Shown here: positions 26,263 to 38,852 of the stretch, piece after piece
Numbering within the stretch: position 1 is the first letter of the stretch
How the letters are laid out: the number at the start of each line of letters is the position of its first letter
NCBI GenBank assembly: GCA_003993805.1
Contig: RSEF01000005.1
Location: 35,435,362-35,499,361, forward strand
Length of the DNA: 64,000 nt
Origin: Himantopus leucocephalus
Lineage: Eukaryota > Chordata > Aves > Charadriiformes > Recurvirostridae
Direction: 5' to 3'
Notes under the pieces: model-generated
Seen by the model: the letters and a program-made list of their open reading frames with translations, nothing else
Database searches by the model: none
Told to the model about the DNA's origin: nothing
Made by a program: the position numbers and the translations under genes

Positions 26263-28871
26263 CTGGGAACAAAGCAGTTCAGGAGCAAATCAACCTTTAC
26301 AAGCCTTAGACTGAACAGTTAAAAAAATAAATAAACCAACAAAAGTAACATAACTAGAAAATTAAAATAAATAAAAAATGCCTAAGACAAAATCTTTCTC
26401 CTACTCATTGGAACTTAATGGAATTTAAAGTCAATTGGATAAATAATGCATGTAAATATGCATGCTTATGCATGTAAAAACAAATTCATGACTTGAAATC
26501 AAGATGGTGAACTCACATAAATACTCAAAAATATGCTGACCACATGAGGAATATATTCTTTCCTCTCTCCTCCTCTTGGGGAAAATGAAGACTATAGTAA
26601 ACAAAAATTCCAGCAAGTTCAATGAGCACACTAGAAACAGTTATCAGTCTACAAACAAACAGGGCCAACGTCTGAAAGAAGTTAGAGACATTTACTTTGG
26701 CACCTTATAATGCACCATTCTATAGCACGGACTAGAGCCAGCAAACTGTGTTCTGTATCTTACAACAATTACACTGAAGCTACTGAGTTTTTAACAATAT
26801 ACTAACTGCTAAAATATTCATTGACAGTTTTTAATCGAGGCAGGTGAGAAAATGTAAACATCAATCTCATGATGGATGAACATGCAACTAATACCTTCAG
26901 AACATATTACTACAATATATTTATGATTATTGTTAAAACGTTCATTTAGTTGAGCAAAGGTTAATAAGTTATCATCAGGCCTGCGTTCAAAATAAACACA
27001 AAAAAGAATTAAGAGTCATATTTATTGATCACATTTTCTAAATAATATACATATGCTTATTAACATTAATTCTTGAACATATCAAAAAAGCACTGCTCTG
27101 TTTAAAATTTTGATATACACATTTCTCTTTTTAAAGTATTAGATCCTGACAGAATAACTCTTCTTTTTATAAATGTAGTGAAAATGTAAAATTCCAATTT
27201 TCAAAACATAACATACAATACTTATTCAAAGCATGTTTTTTGACATCTTTGTAATATAGAAATATTATAAAATATCCAAAATTACACTGCTTTTACTTTA
27301 AGAAATAAGATGTTAAAATGCTGTACAATGTGATTTATCATATGGTCATATAATTACTAACCCAAACTATTTAGAAATAAATGAAGCGAAATTTCACACT
27401 TTCAGCAGTTCTGTTACTTACAATCATTGACAGTCCCTCATAAAATAGGCATACATACTTTTGCACTAAAACTCTTAATGCTTATGAGAAAGCTGGGACA
27501 CTGTGAATGCATAAAGTTGTGTATTAGCAAAATATGGGCTTGTACATATGCACACACAAATATTTTAGCTGTATGTTAAGCAATATGAAGATCCATTTTT
27601 TCATAGTTGTACATAAACAAGCAGCCAAAACAGGAAAAAAATATCTTAAGAAACACATCCTCATTTTGTGTTTCCAACTGGTAACTCATGTTATAAAACA
27701 ATAAAAACAAAAATAAAACATATACAACTTAAGCATCAACTGGGACTCTTTCAAGAGGCTTAAGTGAAAAATACTACCACGTATAGGCATTACAAAAAGC
27801 ATGTAGCTTGCCAAATGTTATTGATCAGCAGATGCTATATATTGTAAAAATCAGGACAATTATACAGGATTGTCCCATGTCTTTCTGCACAGAACATGAA
27901 TTCATTTGAGAGGGGCTAGAACTATTTAGAAGAAGAAATGTCAGATTCCATGATAGTACAGGGTAACCTTATTCAATTATAGAATTATACTTCTGATTTT
28001 AGTGGGATGATGCAGTATGTCTCTTACCAAGTCTGAAATTGCAATGAACTCATTTTCATCATTTAAGCTTAAACTAACGGGGTTGGAGGGGGGGAGGCGG
28101 GGAACAAAACCCCAACCAAACAGAATGGAGGACTGTAACATAACCCAATAGGTTTTCTTTATTATATTTATATATTAAACTCTCATCCCAAACTAAAAAA
28201 AATTAAAAAATCATTACTATTCTCCAGCAAAACTCTGAAAACATATTTTCACTAAAATATTTCAGACATCTGATAGTTTGTGTGATCAACACCACTGCTA
28301 ACTAGGGCATACTGTATTGTATATTGTTTTGGTATGCTAGGCTAATTAACAAAAGGAAAAAGAGTTTGTTCTTCATAGGTGTTATTAAATCTAACTAGTG
28401 GATTTATAAGAAAATACGTAGAACACTTCAACACTGACCCAATCACTGATACCACAAGTAATTTAAGAAACTAGAAACATCTCAATTTTCAATTCATATC
28501 ATCTTCCTAAAGCACAGGAATGTATGGCTGCGATGAAAAGGGAGTGATGATAATCATTTCAGGTGACTGTTGAATTATAACATCTATTAAGTAGAAACAT
28601 TTCACTGTTCCATTTTAGCAAAAGCTTGTTTAAAATACAATGGAAAAAAGATAAAAATATTTAAAAGCAAAACTGTATTAATGAACAAGAATCAAGTACG
28701 GGCATACACTTTTTTTTTTTTTCCAAATACACATACCAATGACAAAATACTGAAAATAGCTATAAGTTCTTTTGGTTTGTGTTTTTGGTGTTTTTTTCTC
28801 TGTATATCAGGTCATTTGTGTTTAAGGTTTAGTCTCTCTTACTTTGTTTACTGACATAACTGCTTTTATTT

Positions 28872-28930
28872 TTATATATATCTATGTATACATATATATA
28901 AATATATAAAAGTGTGTATATATATATAAA
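28872..28930. repeat. TA-rich microsatellite cluster
   Basis: Several interrupted TATATA blocks alternate with TGTATA and GTGTGTATA over about 60 bases. Confidence 0.8.
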
Positions 28931-28985
28931 AGAATTGACAGCATTTTGTAAAAATTAATCTCTTTTCATGCTTGTGTATAATTCT

Positions 28986-29021
28986 GGAGACACATTCATT
29001 TATGGAGACACATCTATTTAT
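28986..29021. repeat. Two-copy 18-bp tandem repeat
   Basis: GGAGACACATTCATTTAT is followed at once by GGAGACACATCTATTTAT, two differences in 18 bases. No N is present here, so unlike the longer duplications it looks like a true tandem repeat. Confidence 0.7.
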
Positions 29022-32000
29022 TTCTTCAATATCAAAGTAACACAAAGTAATTTCTCAAAAATAAAAAAAAAAAAGAAACACAGGCATTTGGGTTTTGTAT
29101 TGAGTTTCCACTGGCTGATAAGTAATTTATTGATACACTCTCAATTGCTTTGCAAGAACTTTTAGGCAAAATTACTTCTTAAAGAAAGTTGGACAGAGCT
29201 CAATAATTCTGATTTATTACGCAGCCTAGAATAATTTCTTTAAAAAATTTGGCAAGTGTTTTGCATTAGGCAAGCACTTGAATTTAGTAGTTACTAGGCT
29301 TCTGGGAATGAGATGTATAAAGTGATTAGAAATCATAAGATGAATTTACATTACAGAGTTTCAATTTTTGAGGCTGAAACATGCGTACCATAATTGAAGC
29401 TTTCCTGAAACTGCAGGTTGACTCTTGGCAAGGTTACGGAAAAAAGCCAGTCAGAAATTCTACCACATACCACTTCTAAGACTCGCAGGGGCCGGGGGTC
29501 AAGCTATATCTTGAACAGTATAGTCCAAGCCATGCTGAAATTGGTCTGTTTTCTCAAATATTATTTCCTTTCCTGTTACTTATGAGACAATGAATGGAAG
29601 ACTACATCTACAGGTAAGAGAGTGTTGTTGGTTTTTACTTTAAGCTTCTAGAGCACATGTTTGAAAAAACAGATTTTAAGTAATAAAAAGGAAGCTTAAT
29701 TTTAGAAATAAAATTCTGTTTGAGCCATATTTGAGTTGCAGTATTTTCTGAAACTCCAAGAAAAGACTTCTTCCTTGTATTGCTCACAAGAATTGATTAT
29801 TCTGTGAGAGACTGCTCTCAGGCTGCACAACATATTAAAGGGTGCAGAAAGGTGGTCTTCACACTTCCACGCTTCACATTTTTGACTAACAGAGTGAAGA
29901 CATAGCTGTATCACGGCAGTATAGAATACATATATTTCATCTGCACAGTGTTCCAAGAGGTCTCTGAGCCCTCTTTCAATGACTTCATGAATTGCCTAAA
30001 GCAGAGCTATGTGTAAATGACAAAAATCGCATCCTTATACATATACTAATAAAATTACAATACTTACACCCTAGACAGTAAATATTGTACTGAGACAGTT
30101 AACTTAATTCTCAGTAACTATTAGTATAGTTATACATAGAAGAGTAGAAAGAAAAGGCAGAAAATGAAATAGCATTTGAAAACAGGGTTAGAGACATGAA
30201 AGCATATATAAGAACATCATTTAAATGTGAAGATGAAACTGCATTTACAGCTTACCAATTTCTAGTTTCTCACTACAGGGCTTGCCAAACAAAGGAAATC
30301 TTGGTAATAACATTACCCACATTAAATTACTATTAATACTAAGCTAATACTGAGTTTCAGTCTTGCATATATTAATATTGGTGCTTTTAAATCACTGAAA
30401 TTAATGCGATACAAAACTAATTTACTTAAGCCAATATTTTAATGTACTTTAAGAAAAGGTAGTATCTTTTTTTAATTGTATTCAATAGTTGAATACCTTC
30501 TGCAGCTAAAATGAGAAACAGAGAGCACTGCAAGGCCTCATTGTGCTGAACAACATGAAAGACTGACTTACTAGACTTCCAACGGTATCAGAGGTCAGCC
30601 TTTCTAAACAGACCATTTGCTTTGCTAACACATTGAGTCTTCTTTTCATATGCTGTGAACGCCTTTAATCTGTAACTTTGGCAAATGATTCTCATCTCAG
30701 TGATGACTGTATAAATACATAGCACATTTCAAAAATAAAATTTGGAAAAAGGAATAATCAAGGATTAATAATGTATTTACAATTCAGATTGTAAAAAGGC
30801 TACTTGGATGACTTCAGTGAACTAATTTTACTTGCTACCTTTTCGCTTCTGCAAAGAACAAATAAAATACATTCTGATGATATTTCATCCTCTTTGCATT
30901 TGGTTTTGCTTTTGTGTAAAAGAATACGCAAGGCATAGGGCAATACAAAAAGACTAAGAAAGCTTGCATACCTAGATGGAACGCTTACTTATAGGTGTTT
31001 ATAGAGGTAATTTATCTGCACTTATGAACTCTTGGGGACTTGTCTTTGAAAAAGCAAAGAAGTGTGGAAAGCATGATGTAAAAGAAAGACTATCTCATGT
31101 TCTGCCTGGGGACAAGAAGGGGTAAGGAGCTTAAAGCAAACCAGCAGGTGCCATTTGGATCATCAGACCAACTCTGGAAGGAGGGAATGATTTAGGATAA
31201 AGATTACAGTAAAACGGACAAAGAAGAATCAAGAACTTCTCTTTCCTCAAAACTTGTCACAATAACACAGAACTACTACAAGATCTGGTGCTGTTATACA
31301 GAAATATCAGAAAACTCAAATAACTAGACACAGGAATCAAAACACATAAGAAGCTATGGGTCTGAGATTCATGTCAAAAAAACCCCCAAGTCCTAGAAGG
31401 AAAGAAAATGTCAACCTTTTGATTCTGCACTACATTTGGTATTTGGAAAAATACCACCAAAACTACAAAGCTATCAGAAGGCGTGAGATAACTTCAGAAT
31501 TTTCTTAAGAATCAGAACACTGCTGAAAATTTCTGCAATGTTGAATGCTGTTGTTCACCCCCCAACAAAATCTTCTATTCACATTCCACTTTTGAAGCAC
31601 ATACAATGAAGAGTTAATCATCAGTTACAGAGTTAATTGTGTTCATAAAACATGTTTTTGCATACATATTGAGATTATATCCAACACTGGTGAAATGAAA
31701 TAGAAAATTAAAACACTAATATGGCACCAGAATTAAGTCAAGGGCACATCAGGGATCGGATATAGTATACATATTTTTATGGAATGCTAAACTTTTGCCA
31801 TGGAATCTAATGTACAGAACTGTCTCTCTAGTAAATAATGGCTTTTTTTTTCTTTGTCCTCACAACTTTTAAATGCACCTGCATATCTTATTATTCATTG
31901 CAGAATGGTCACTGGTGCAATTCTTCACCTATGTTCAAAAGTTTATGAGAAATTGTTGACTAGATGAAGAGACACAGTGATCTACAAAGCTACTTATTAT

Positions 32001-32162
32001 TTACCTCAAATGAAAAATGTAGAATTATTTTCTCATATTCTGGAGTTTAGTATGGTTCATCTAGGTGACAGACTGTTGCCTTAAATGGATGATAAGAAGA
32101 AAGGCTCATCAGAAGGGAGAGGCGTTTTAAGAAACCAATGAAGGTTTCTTAAGGAAGGAAGG

Positions 32163-32810
32163 ACTTGGTGGATGAAAAGCTGAATATGAGCTGGCAATGT
32201 GTGCTCACAGCCCAGAAAGCCAACCATATCCTGGACTGCATCAAAAGAAACGTGACTAGGAGGTTGAGAGGCGATTCTCCCCATCTTCTTTCATTAGACT
32301 GCACCTGGAATACTGCACCCAACATAAGAAGGACATGGATCTGTTGGAGTGAGTCCAGAGGAGAGCCATGAAGATGATCAGAGGGCTGGAGCACCTCTCC
32401 TATGAAGACAGGCTGAGAGAGTTGGGGTTGTTCAGCCTGGAGAAGAGAAGGGTCTGGGGAGACCTGAAGCTGCCTTCCAGTACTTAAAGGGGGCCTACAG
32501 GAAAGATGATAGGGAGGGACTCCTTATCAGGGAGTGTAGCGATAGGACGCGTGGTCATGGCTTCAAACTGGAAGAAGGTAGATTTAGTATAGATATGAGG
32601 AAGAAATTCTTTACTGTGAGGGTGGTGAGACACTGGAACAGGTTGCCCAGGGAAGTTGTGCGTGCCCCATCCCTGGAAGTGTTAAAGGCCAGGTTGGATG
32701 AGGGTTTGAGCAACGTGATCTAGTGGAAGGTATCCCTCAACAGCAGGGGGGTTGGAACTAGAAGATCTTTAAGGTCCCTTCCAACCCAAACTATCCTATG
32801 ATTCTATGAA
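32163..32810 (+). repeat. CR1 LINE, 3' segment, 5'-truncated
   Basis: The plus strand reads as the end of CR1 ORF2 and its 3' UTR. A degraded frame gives VDEKLNMSWQCVLTAQKAN and then phrases such as GAGCACCTCTCCTATGAAGA and TTCAGCCTGGAGAAGAGAAG. It ends in TCCTATGATTCTATGA, the octamer-type terminus of avian CR1. Only the last 650 bases are present, so this is a dead 5'-truncated copy. A small internal deletion and frame breaks are visible near 32270-32310. A 10-bp inverted repeat (32127-32136 and 32143-32152) sits just outside its 5' end. Confidence 0.9.
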
Positions 32811-33257
32811 GTTCACCGAGTATTTATAGTCTGAAGAACTCATATCCCATATTAAAAAAAAATAAATTCCTCCAGTTAAGCCAGTATTTTCAGAGCCGTA
32901 TTCTTAAAGTTCTATTTAAGTGATTCAAAGTAAAACTTTTTATTTAAAAATTATGAACATTTCCATTTTTCCTGTTGATCAGCGTTTCTGAAGTAAAGGT
33001 AGTCATTTTCACTAGAAGAATGTGAATTTACAAATCACATTCAGATATTCAATTTTGCAGATTTTGAATACAATGTCTGGGACCATGATTAACAAACAGA
33101 AGTTAAAGATTCATAAAAGGTTAACTAACTACTAAAAAAGCTGAAATGAAACTGGCTCAAATGAAAATATTAATTCAAAGTTCTGTATGTGAAAGTTTTA
33201 CTCTAGTTTTTCAAGGAAGAAGTTCTAAAACCTTTGTCTGTGCTTCGACAGCCAAAC

Positions 33258-33330
33258 ATTTCATAGAATCAAAGAATGATTCGAGTTGGAAGGGATCGCA
33301 GAAGGCCAAACAGTGCAAACTCCTGCTTAA
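33258..33330 (-). repeat. CR1 LINE 3' tail fragment
   Basis: The plus strand reads TTTCATAGAATC, then AGTTGGAAGGGATC and GAAGGCCAAACAGTGC. This is the reverse complement of a CR1 3' end (ATTCTATGA terminus preceded by the ...CCTTCCAAC... block). Only about 70 bases are clear. The following 150 bases may be more diverged repeat but I cannot confirm it. Confidence 0.7.
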
Positions 33331-34974
33331 AGCCGAGTTACTGGCAAGTTCACACATCTTTGTTCCTATACAATGCACAGTTCTGCAATGGCTATCTCTG
33401 ATTCCATGTGCTTCCTGGACAGGCTGCTACAACACCTGCTACCTGCAAAACAACTGAAAGCTGGAAGAAAAATTCAACTAGCATGTTAAGAAGCTGCAAT
33501 AGTTTATGAAGCCGCTGATATGATAAGACCACATTATGCAGCCTTCTCCATTGTTCATAGGAACTGCTATTAATTTAAATGTGAACTTTAAAGATTTCTA
33601 TGCTAATTACAAAGCCAAAACAGCTCAGGCTCCTGATCACTTTACAAAAATTGTATTATCTTCCCCTGGGTTACAATATGGTCTGAAAGAGTTGCTGTGA
33701 CACTTCAACTAATAAAGAGAGAAAAGAGAGGTTAGATGCTCATAGCAGTTTCTAGGAAGTAAAAGGGCACAGGAATCAGTTGGTTATTGTCCAGTGATGC
33801 CCAGAAACAGCAGATGGCTGACATCTATGAAGAGATTGCCTATGTTACATAGAGATAAAAGATATAAACATGTGTCAATTAAATATCTATCAGACCTGCT
33901 TGGAGAAGAGAACTACCTAGTATCTACTACTAAGTGCACAGGATTAGGAGACGTGGACTTATGCAGTGGAGAAGGCTCAAAGGGAACCAGACAGACGTGT
34001 TTGCAAATCTTCTGAAGCTGAAAAAGCTGAGGTTAGAGAGACCAGAAAGTGTGGATAGTGACTTCCATCAGTAAGGAGAAACGCCAGGCCGGACTCAGCC
34101 TCCATGTATACCCATGCCTTTCCTGAAGACAGAAAATGCTGAAACTCAAGCAGTCAGCAAAGGGTTTACCTATTGTCTTTCTTCACTGAAACTGTAGCCA
34201 GAAGATATTTACTTTCTTAGCTCGTTTCTCTGAGGCGAGTGTCAGTAAAGCAGACCAGGACAAAGAAATGACAACAGAGAAATGAGAGCTGTATGAGTGG
34301 NAAGCTGTATGGATGGCATTGCAAGGCTTCAACTACAGGTATCTTCATTTATGGGGAGAAAACTACCTTTGCTTTTTGATAGAAACAGCTAGAAAACCAA
34401 CAGAGATACCTTTAAACTTCCTAATGAAGGTAAAATTTATTATTTCAAATCAACTCTCAATCTCAAATGCTAAGGCTACTTTCTTCAATCTCCAACATAA
34501 TACTTTGGGTGCCAAAGTTCTTGGGTAATACCCTAAGACAGAAAGAACCATGTAAAAGTTTGCATAAAAGAAGAAATTGTAATTCATAAGGCTTATTTTT
34601 TGCCAAGTCCAAAATGAATTGTATACATTATCCTAATAATGTTAATAAAATTGTGACCTCTCTGCTATTAAAATAGCAACGCTGGAGTTCTAGGTCACGA
34701 TTACCTGTTTTAAAATATTATCCTTTTAATTTCTTAAATAGAGGTATTATATCTTTCATTAAGATACAGGATATTCTGACATTGGAGGATAGCATTACTT
34801 CACTGCAAATTCTATGTAAGAACTAAGCTAACAATTTCACTTCTGGATTTTAGATTTATTGAGTCAGTATTTATAGTGTATGAATTTATCATGAATAGAT
34901 GTTGCTTCATTAAAAGAGAAGTTAAACAATTCATTATGATTAAAACTCCTCAACATATGTGCATGCATATCTCC

Positions 34975-34993
34975 ATATTATTATTATTATTAT
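34975..34993. repeat. (ATT)n microsatellite
   Basis: About six ATT units, followed shortly by a further ATTATTATG. Confidence 0.8.
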
Positions 34994-35189
34994 CTGCATA
35001 TTATTATGCACCTGTATATATACACAGGTAATACATTAAAATTTTAAGATATAGAGCCAGTCAATAAATAACAGGCTTATAAGTTATACATTGTATTAAG
35101 TCTGTGTCTTAACTTCACTGGCAGCAGCTCTGTTCACTAATCCATCCCTCCAGAATTTAATTTAACATTACAAACATGGAATTGTGTTT

Positions 35190-35332
35190 AAAAAAACCCA
35201 ACAAACCCCAAACCAACCAACTGACCAAAATCAAAACAAAAAAAAACACCACCAAAAAATGAAAAACAAAACAAAACCCAACCAAACAGAAAAAAACCCA
35301 CAAACAAAAAAAAAAACAACCCAACAACCAAA
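35190..35332. repeat. Long A/C-rich strand-asymmetric tract
   Basis: About 140 bases on the plus strand are nearly all A and C, with AAACC and CCAAC units. The NOVA1 transcript therefore carries a G/U-rich stretch here. The 96-codon minus frame across it (many W, F, V and L residues) is a by-product of this composition, not a gene. Confidence 0.75.
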
Positions 35333-36031
35333 TTAAAATAAAAGCAAAATATTTGTAAAAAATTTTACAAATAAGTTTTCTGGAGAAATATTGTGGACAA
35401 GCTATAATAACTTCAGATACAAGACAGGAAGTATTTAGACATGTCACTAAACAGCTCTGTAATCTAGTTTCTCAGGATTTTACTGACTTACCTAAAAATT
35501 AGCTTCATTTCATTGCAAAGGGGAAAACCACTTTTCATTTTAATAGAGGACGCTCATTTCCCATTTGGTTAAGAAGTATTGACATAAAATCTAACATTTT
35601 ACAAGCAGCAAAGCCATTCAAAATACAGATCTTTTCAGCTTTTTCTCTCTCTCTCAGGCATAATCATTTTCCTGTCTAATAATTGAGAAACTAATCCTGT
35701 AAAATCAGGGCTTTTCTTTTTCATATTTTCTTATAAATTACCTAGAGTATTTTTAATGTAAAAGTATCACATATACAGAAAAAAAAATAAGTAGTAAATA
35801 TTAGAAATCACATACAATGGCTTATGCACAGTTTCATCCATCTAAAGCAGTCTGATCACTCCAAACTGATCCTGGTCAAACACATCTTCATACAAGCATT
35901 CTGTGTATGTCACTATACACAAAGTAAAGTAATTGCATACAGTTACCAAATTACTTTATAGGATACTGAATCTTCCTAGAGTAGAAGGACGAAACAATCT
36001 TTTCCCATATAGGACAGGTGAGAAACTAAAA

Positions 36032-36051
36032 TCTATCCTATATAGGATAGA
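36032..36051. repeat. 20-bp perfect palindrome
   Basis: The half-site TCTATCCTAT is followed directly by its exact reverse complement. It lies about 770 nt downstream of exon 3 in transcript direction. Confidence 0.85.
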
Positions 36052-36819
36052 GAGACAAGACAAAATTTTACTAATGTTCACTCATTTCTTTCTTCGTTTT
36101 TTTGGTATTCAATACAATGGAAAATAATTTTAAATCCTTTATGACACATATTTCACATTCATTCAGAGGGCAATTTTATTAAAAATTAAAATTGTACTGG
36201 AAAATGTAATGAACTAAAGAATACTAGACTAACAATACCTTGCAAATATACTTTGCATTGCCCATAGATTTTGAAAGAAGTCAGTGTAAAACAGGCAAAA
36301 AGATGCCAAAAATAACATAAAATGAAATTGTAGAAAACATCTGAAGCAAATTATCTGTATATTTTCAAGTTTTTACAGGTCAGGTTTTTAGGTATCTAAT
36401 ATAGGGTCTAAAAAAACAATTAACAGTTTTGGTTTTATTTTATATACATAAAAGTATGAAACATTCAGTTAATCTGTGATTTTTAGAAATGCTAAAGATT
36501 TACAAAGAGGTTCATCGTTTAAGATTAAAATTTAGCAATCTTTAACTAAAATGTAGAAGTGTATTATCGCCTTATACAGTAAAGAAAAGTTTATGAAAGA
36601 AGCACATTAGAGTGTGGCATTGAAACTTATAAAACCCTGTCTAAAAGAACTGCTGAGAAACATGGAACACCTACATACAAGGAAAAAGAGGACCAGCAAA
36701 TTACTAAAGGGTAAAATAATATTTCCTTAAAGCACATGTTATGTTGACCCCTTGCAGCCTTAAAGGGTTAAGACTTCTAAGGAGCTGCTGCGACTCTCTA
36801 TTCCCAACCAAAAACTCAC

Positions 36820-36986
36820 TTGTTTGATGCGGTCTGGATTAACAGTGGTCTGAGGCTGTAGAATGCTGACAGGCTCTGTCTTGGCCACATTTTGAGGCAT
36901 TTCTCGAATCTTCTCTGCAATGAAGCCATGAACTGCATTTAGTGCTTCAACTGTTCCCTGGATCAGACACACCCGCTCTGTAGTAC
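36820..36986 (-). CDS. NOVA1: NOVA1 exon 3: second half of KH1 and linker
   Basis: This 167-nt internal exon starts with the last two bases of a split glycine codon (G|GT) and then encodes 55 residues from [10 protein letters not shown] to NPDRIKQ. It supplies the C-terminal half of KH1, including the final helix around [14 protein letters not shown] linker rich in Gln, Pro and Thr leads to the alternative insert or directly to KH2. The acceptor reads GTTTGCAG. The donor, CAA|GTGAGT, is strong and in phase 0. The first half of KH1, with its GXXG loop, is on the preceding exon, which was not found in this window. No substitutions or frame breaks were noticed relative to NOVA1. Confidence 0.96.
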
Positions 36987-38578
36987 CTGCAAACACCAAA
37001 AAGTTGATCTGAATAAAGTGGATTCTTCAAAATCCCGCAAACTGTATCAATTATGGCATGAAGATGGCACTCAAAAGCAACCTTGCAAAACCAACTACTA
37101 ATACCTCCATAAACACACAAATGAAAGCAGAGGTTTCCAAAAGACAACATACTGATGATCTGAAGATGTCTTAAAAAACTCCTGTTTGTGTAGCTCCTAC
37201 AAACACTTAACTTTCCAAGCCAATCTGGATAATATAAATCAGAAGGAAAAAAAAAAAAGAACAAAACCATTAGGTTTTGTTGGAAATCTTAGTAAATACA
37301 ATAAGTGTGTGCAGAATACACGTCTTTTAAATTATTTTGGCCTTGTTCTAGATTATTCTAAAATATTGTACAACAACTGGGTAACAAAAGGTTGAACATA
37401 ATAGCCAGTATTAACAGAGGCACTTGAAATAAGCTTTTGTAATGAACACCTGAACTGCGAATACATTCATTTACTGTAGACATTATTAGATCTTTTCTTA
37501 AAACAGGTGCAAATTTTTATGGCAAGACCTTTCAAGGCCAACTGATCTCATATGTCTGAATATCCCCTTTGTCTTTTATAACCTTCCTACCTTAAAACAT
37601 ACCTGTAATACCTGCAATTATTTCCTGAATACATGGAGTTTAAGCTGTCTTTAATGTGATTTAGCAGTTGGAAGTTATGAAAGCTTGTACCAGATAAGTA
37701 GTCAATACCCCACAAATTACATTTCAAGAACTTCTGTTTAGAGTTATGCTGAATACCATTCATGCAGGATATCTAGACTCCACGTGACTACCTTCTAAGT
37801 ATCCATATTCTAAGGTCATGGGAAAATACACTCGTCAAATAGGTCTGAAAGGTGAAATACATTTATTCTATGTGTAAAAATACTAGGCCTTTGGTGGCAA
37901 TGAAGCAGAGGAGGGGACACTTTCCCACTGTACTCATTCGTAAAGATAGGACAGATGCTTAGGAAAAACAGGCCTTGAACATATTCCTCATTCCCAAACT
38001 CTGCAGCAAAGTGTAACCCTTTGTTTCTCATCATTTCAGTTTTGCCTGGTTTTCAGTTCTAACCCTTCTATTCTGCTCTGTATCATTTCCTCCTTAAGTC
38101 TCCTCTCCAGTCTGAAGCACATTCTTTTTCTGGTACTGACCATCACTCCCTCTCCCTTATATCACCATTACTTACTCTCACCTTTAATGTCATTGACCCT
38201 TATAATGACTATCCCTGTAGCCTGGGGAAAGACAGTCTGATGTGCCATGTTTATCTCGTCTTTTGTATACTACCTCATAGAATTTGCAATTCTATGCTGA
38301 TTACCAAAAAACATTAAGTAACTACCATACCTTTAGTTCTCTTTCTCTAGAAAGGCTCAGACAAAGCCTACATTGCCAGGTAACCCTCTTCCAAACTGAA
38401 ATTAGCCTATTTGTGTTACAAAAAACACACCAGTCCTCATTTCTCTGATTTCTTAATTAAAAGCATCTACAGGATGGCCAAATATCGATGCAGAATTGTG
38501 GAAAAATACTTCACGTATTTTTTGTGCCTAGGGTGAGTTTAAATGATTTTGTATGGCTTTACTGTATAGCAAAAAAAG

Positions 38579-38852
38579 ATTTTTTTTTTTTACATATTGG
38601 GTTACAGCTTGATATATATTCACTAGACAAAGAATATAAAAAACCAGTATCAATCCTATGGATACAAGTATGACGCTGCACTGAAACAATCCACATTCTG
38701 CGTTCCATATATCAAANATTTTTTTTACATATTGGGTTACAGCTTGATATATATTTACTAGACAAAGAATATAAAAAAACCAGTATCAATCCTATGGATA
38801 CAAGTATAACGCTGCACTGAAACAATCCACATTCTGCGTTCCATATATCAAA
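38579..38852. repeat. Direct duplication of about 135 bp around a single N
   Basis: Copies at 38579-38716 and 38718-38852 are almost identical. They differ in the length of a poly-T run and an A run and at two substitutions (CACTAGAC/TACTAGAC, TATGACGC/TATAACGC). The N is at 38717. It is probably an unmerged contig overlap. Confidence 0.9.

Larger units (their letters stand above)
26263..36819 (-). other. NOVA1: NOVA1 intron between exon 3 and exon 4
   Basis: This is about 10.6 kb of intron between a GTGAGT donor (36814-36819) and the acceptor of the alternative exon (AG at 26263-26264). It contains one CR1 3' segment (32163-32810), one CR1 tail fragment (33258-33330), TA and ATT microsatellites, an A/C-rich tract at 35190-35332 and a 20-bp palindrome at 36032-36051. 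A triple TGCATG cluster lies about 190 nt upstream of the alternative exon. From 26.5 to 32.1 kb I see only AT-rich unique-looking sequence. Confidence 0.9.

Noticed and set aside
26137..26322. Gly-rich plus-strand open frame over exon 4
   Set aside because: It is antisense to the alternative NOVA1 exon, which has correct splice sites and matching protein sequence on the minus strand.
33780..34130. Moderately GC-rich stretch with a 73-codon open frame (33794-34015)
   Set aside because: No domain, no splice context and no recognisable repeat family. It may be decayed repeat, but this is unsupported.
35157..35447. Minus-strand open frame resembling a hydrophobic membrane protein
   Set aside because: The W/F/V/L-rich composition is produced by a low-complexity G/T-rich strand, not by a coding sequence.
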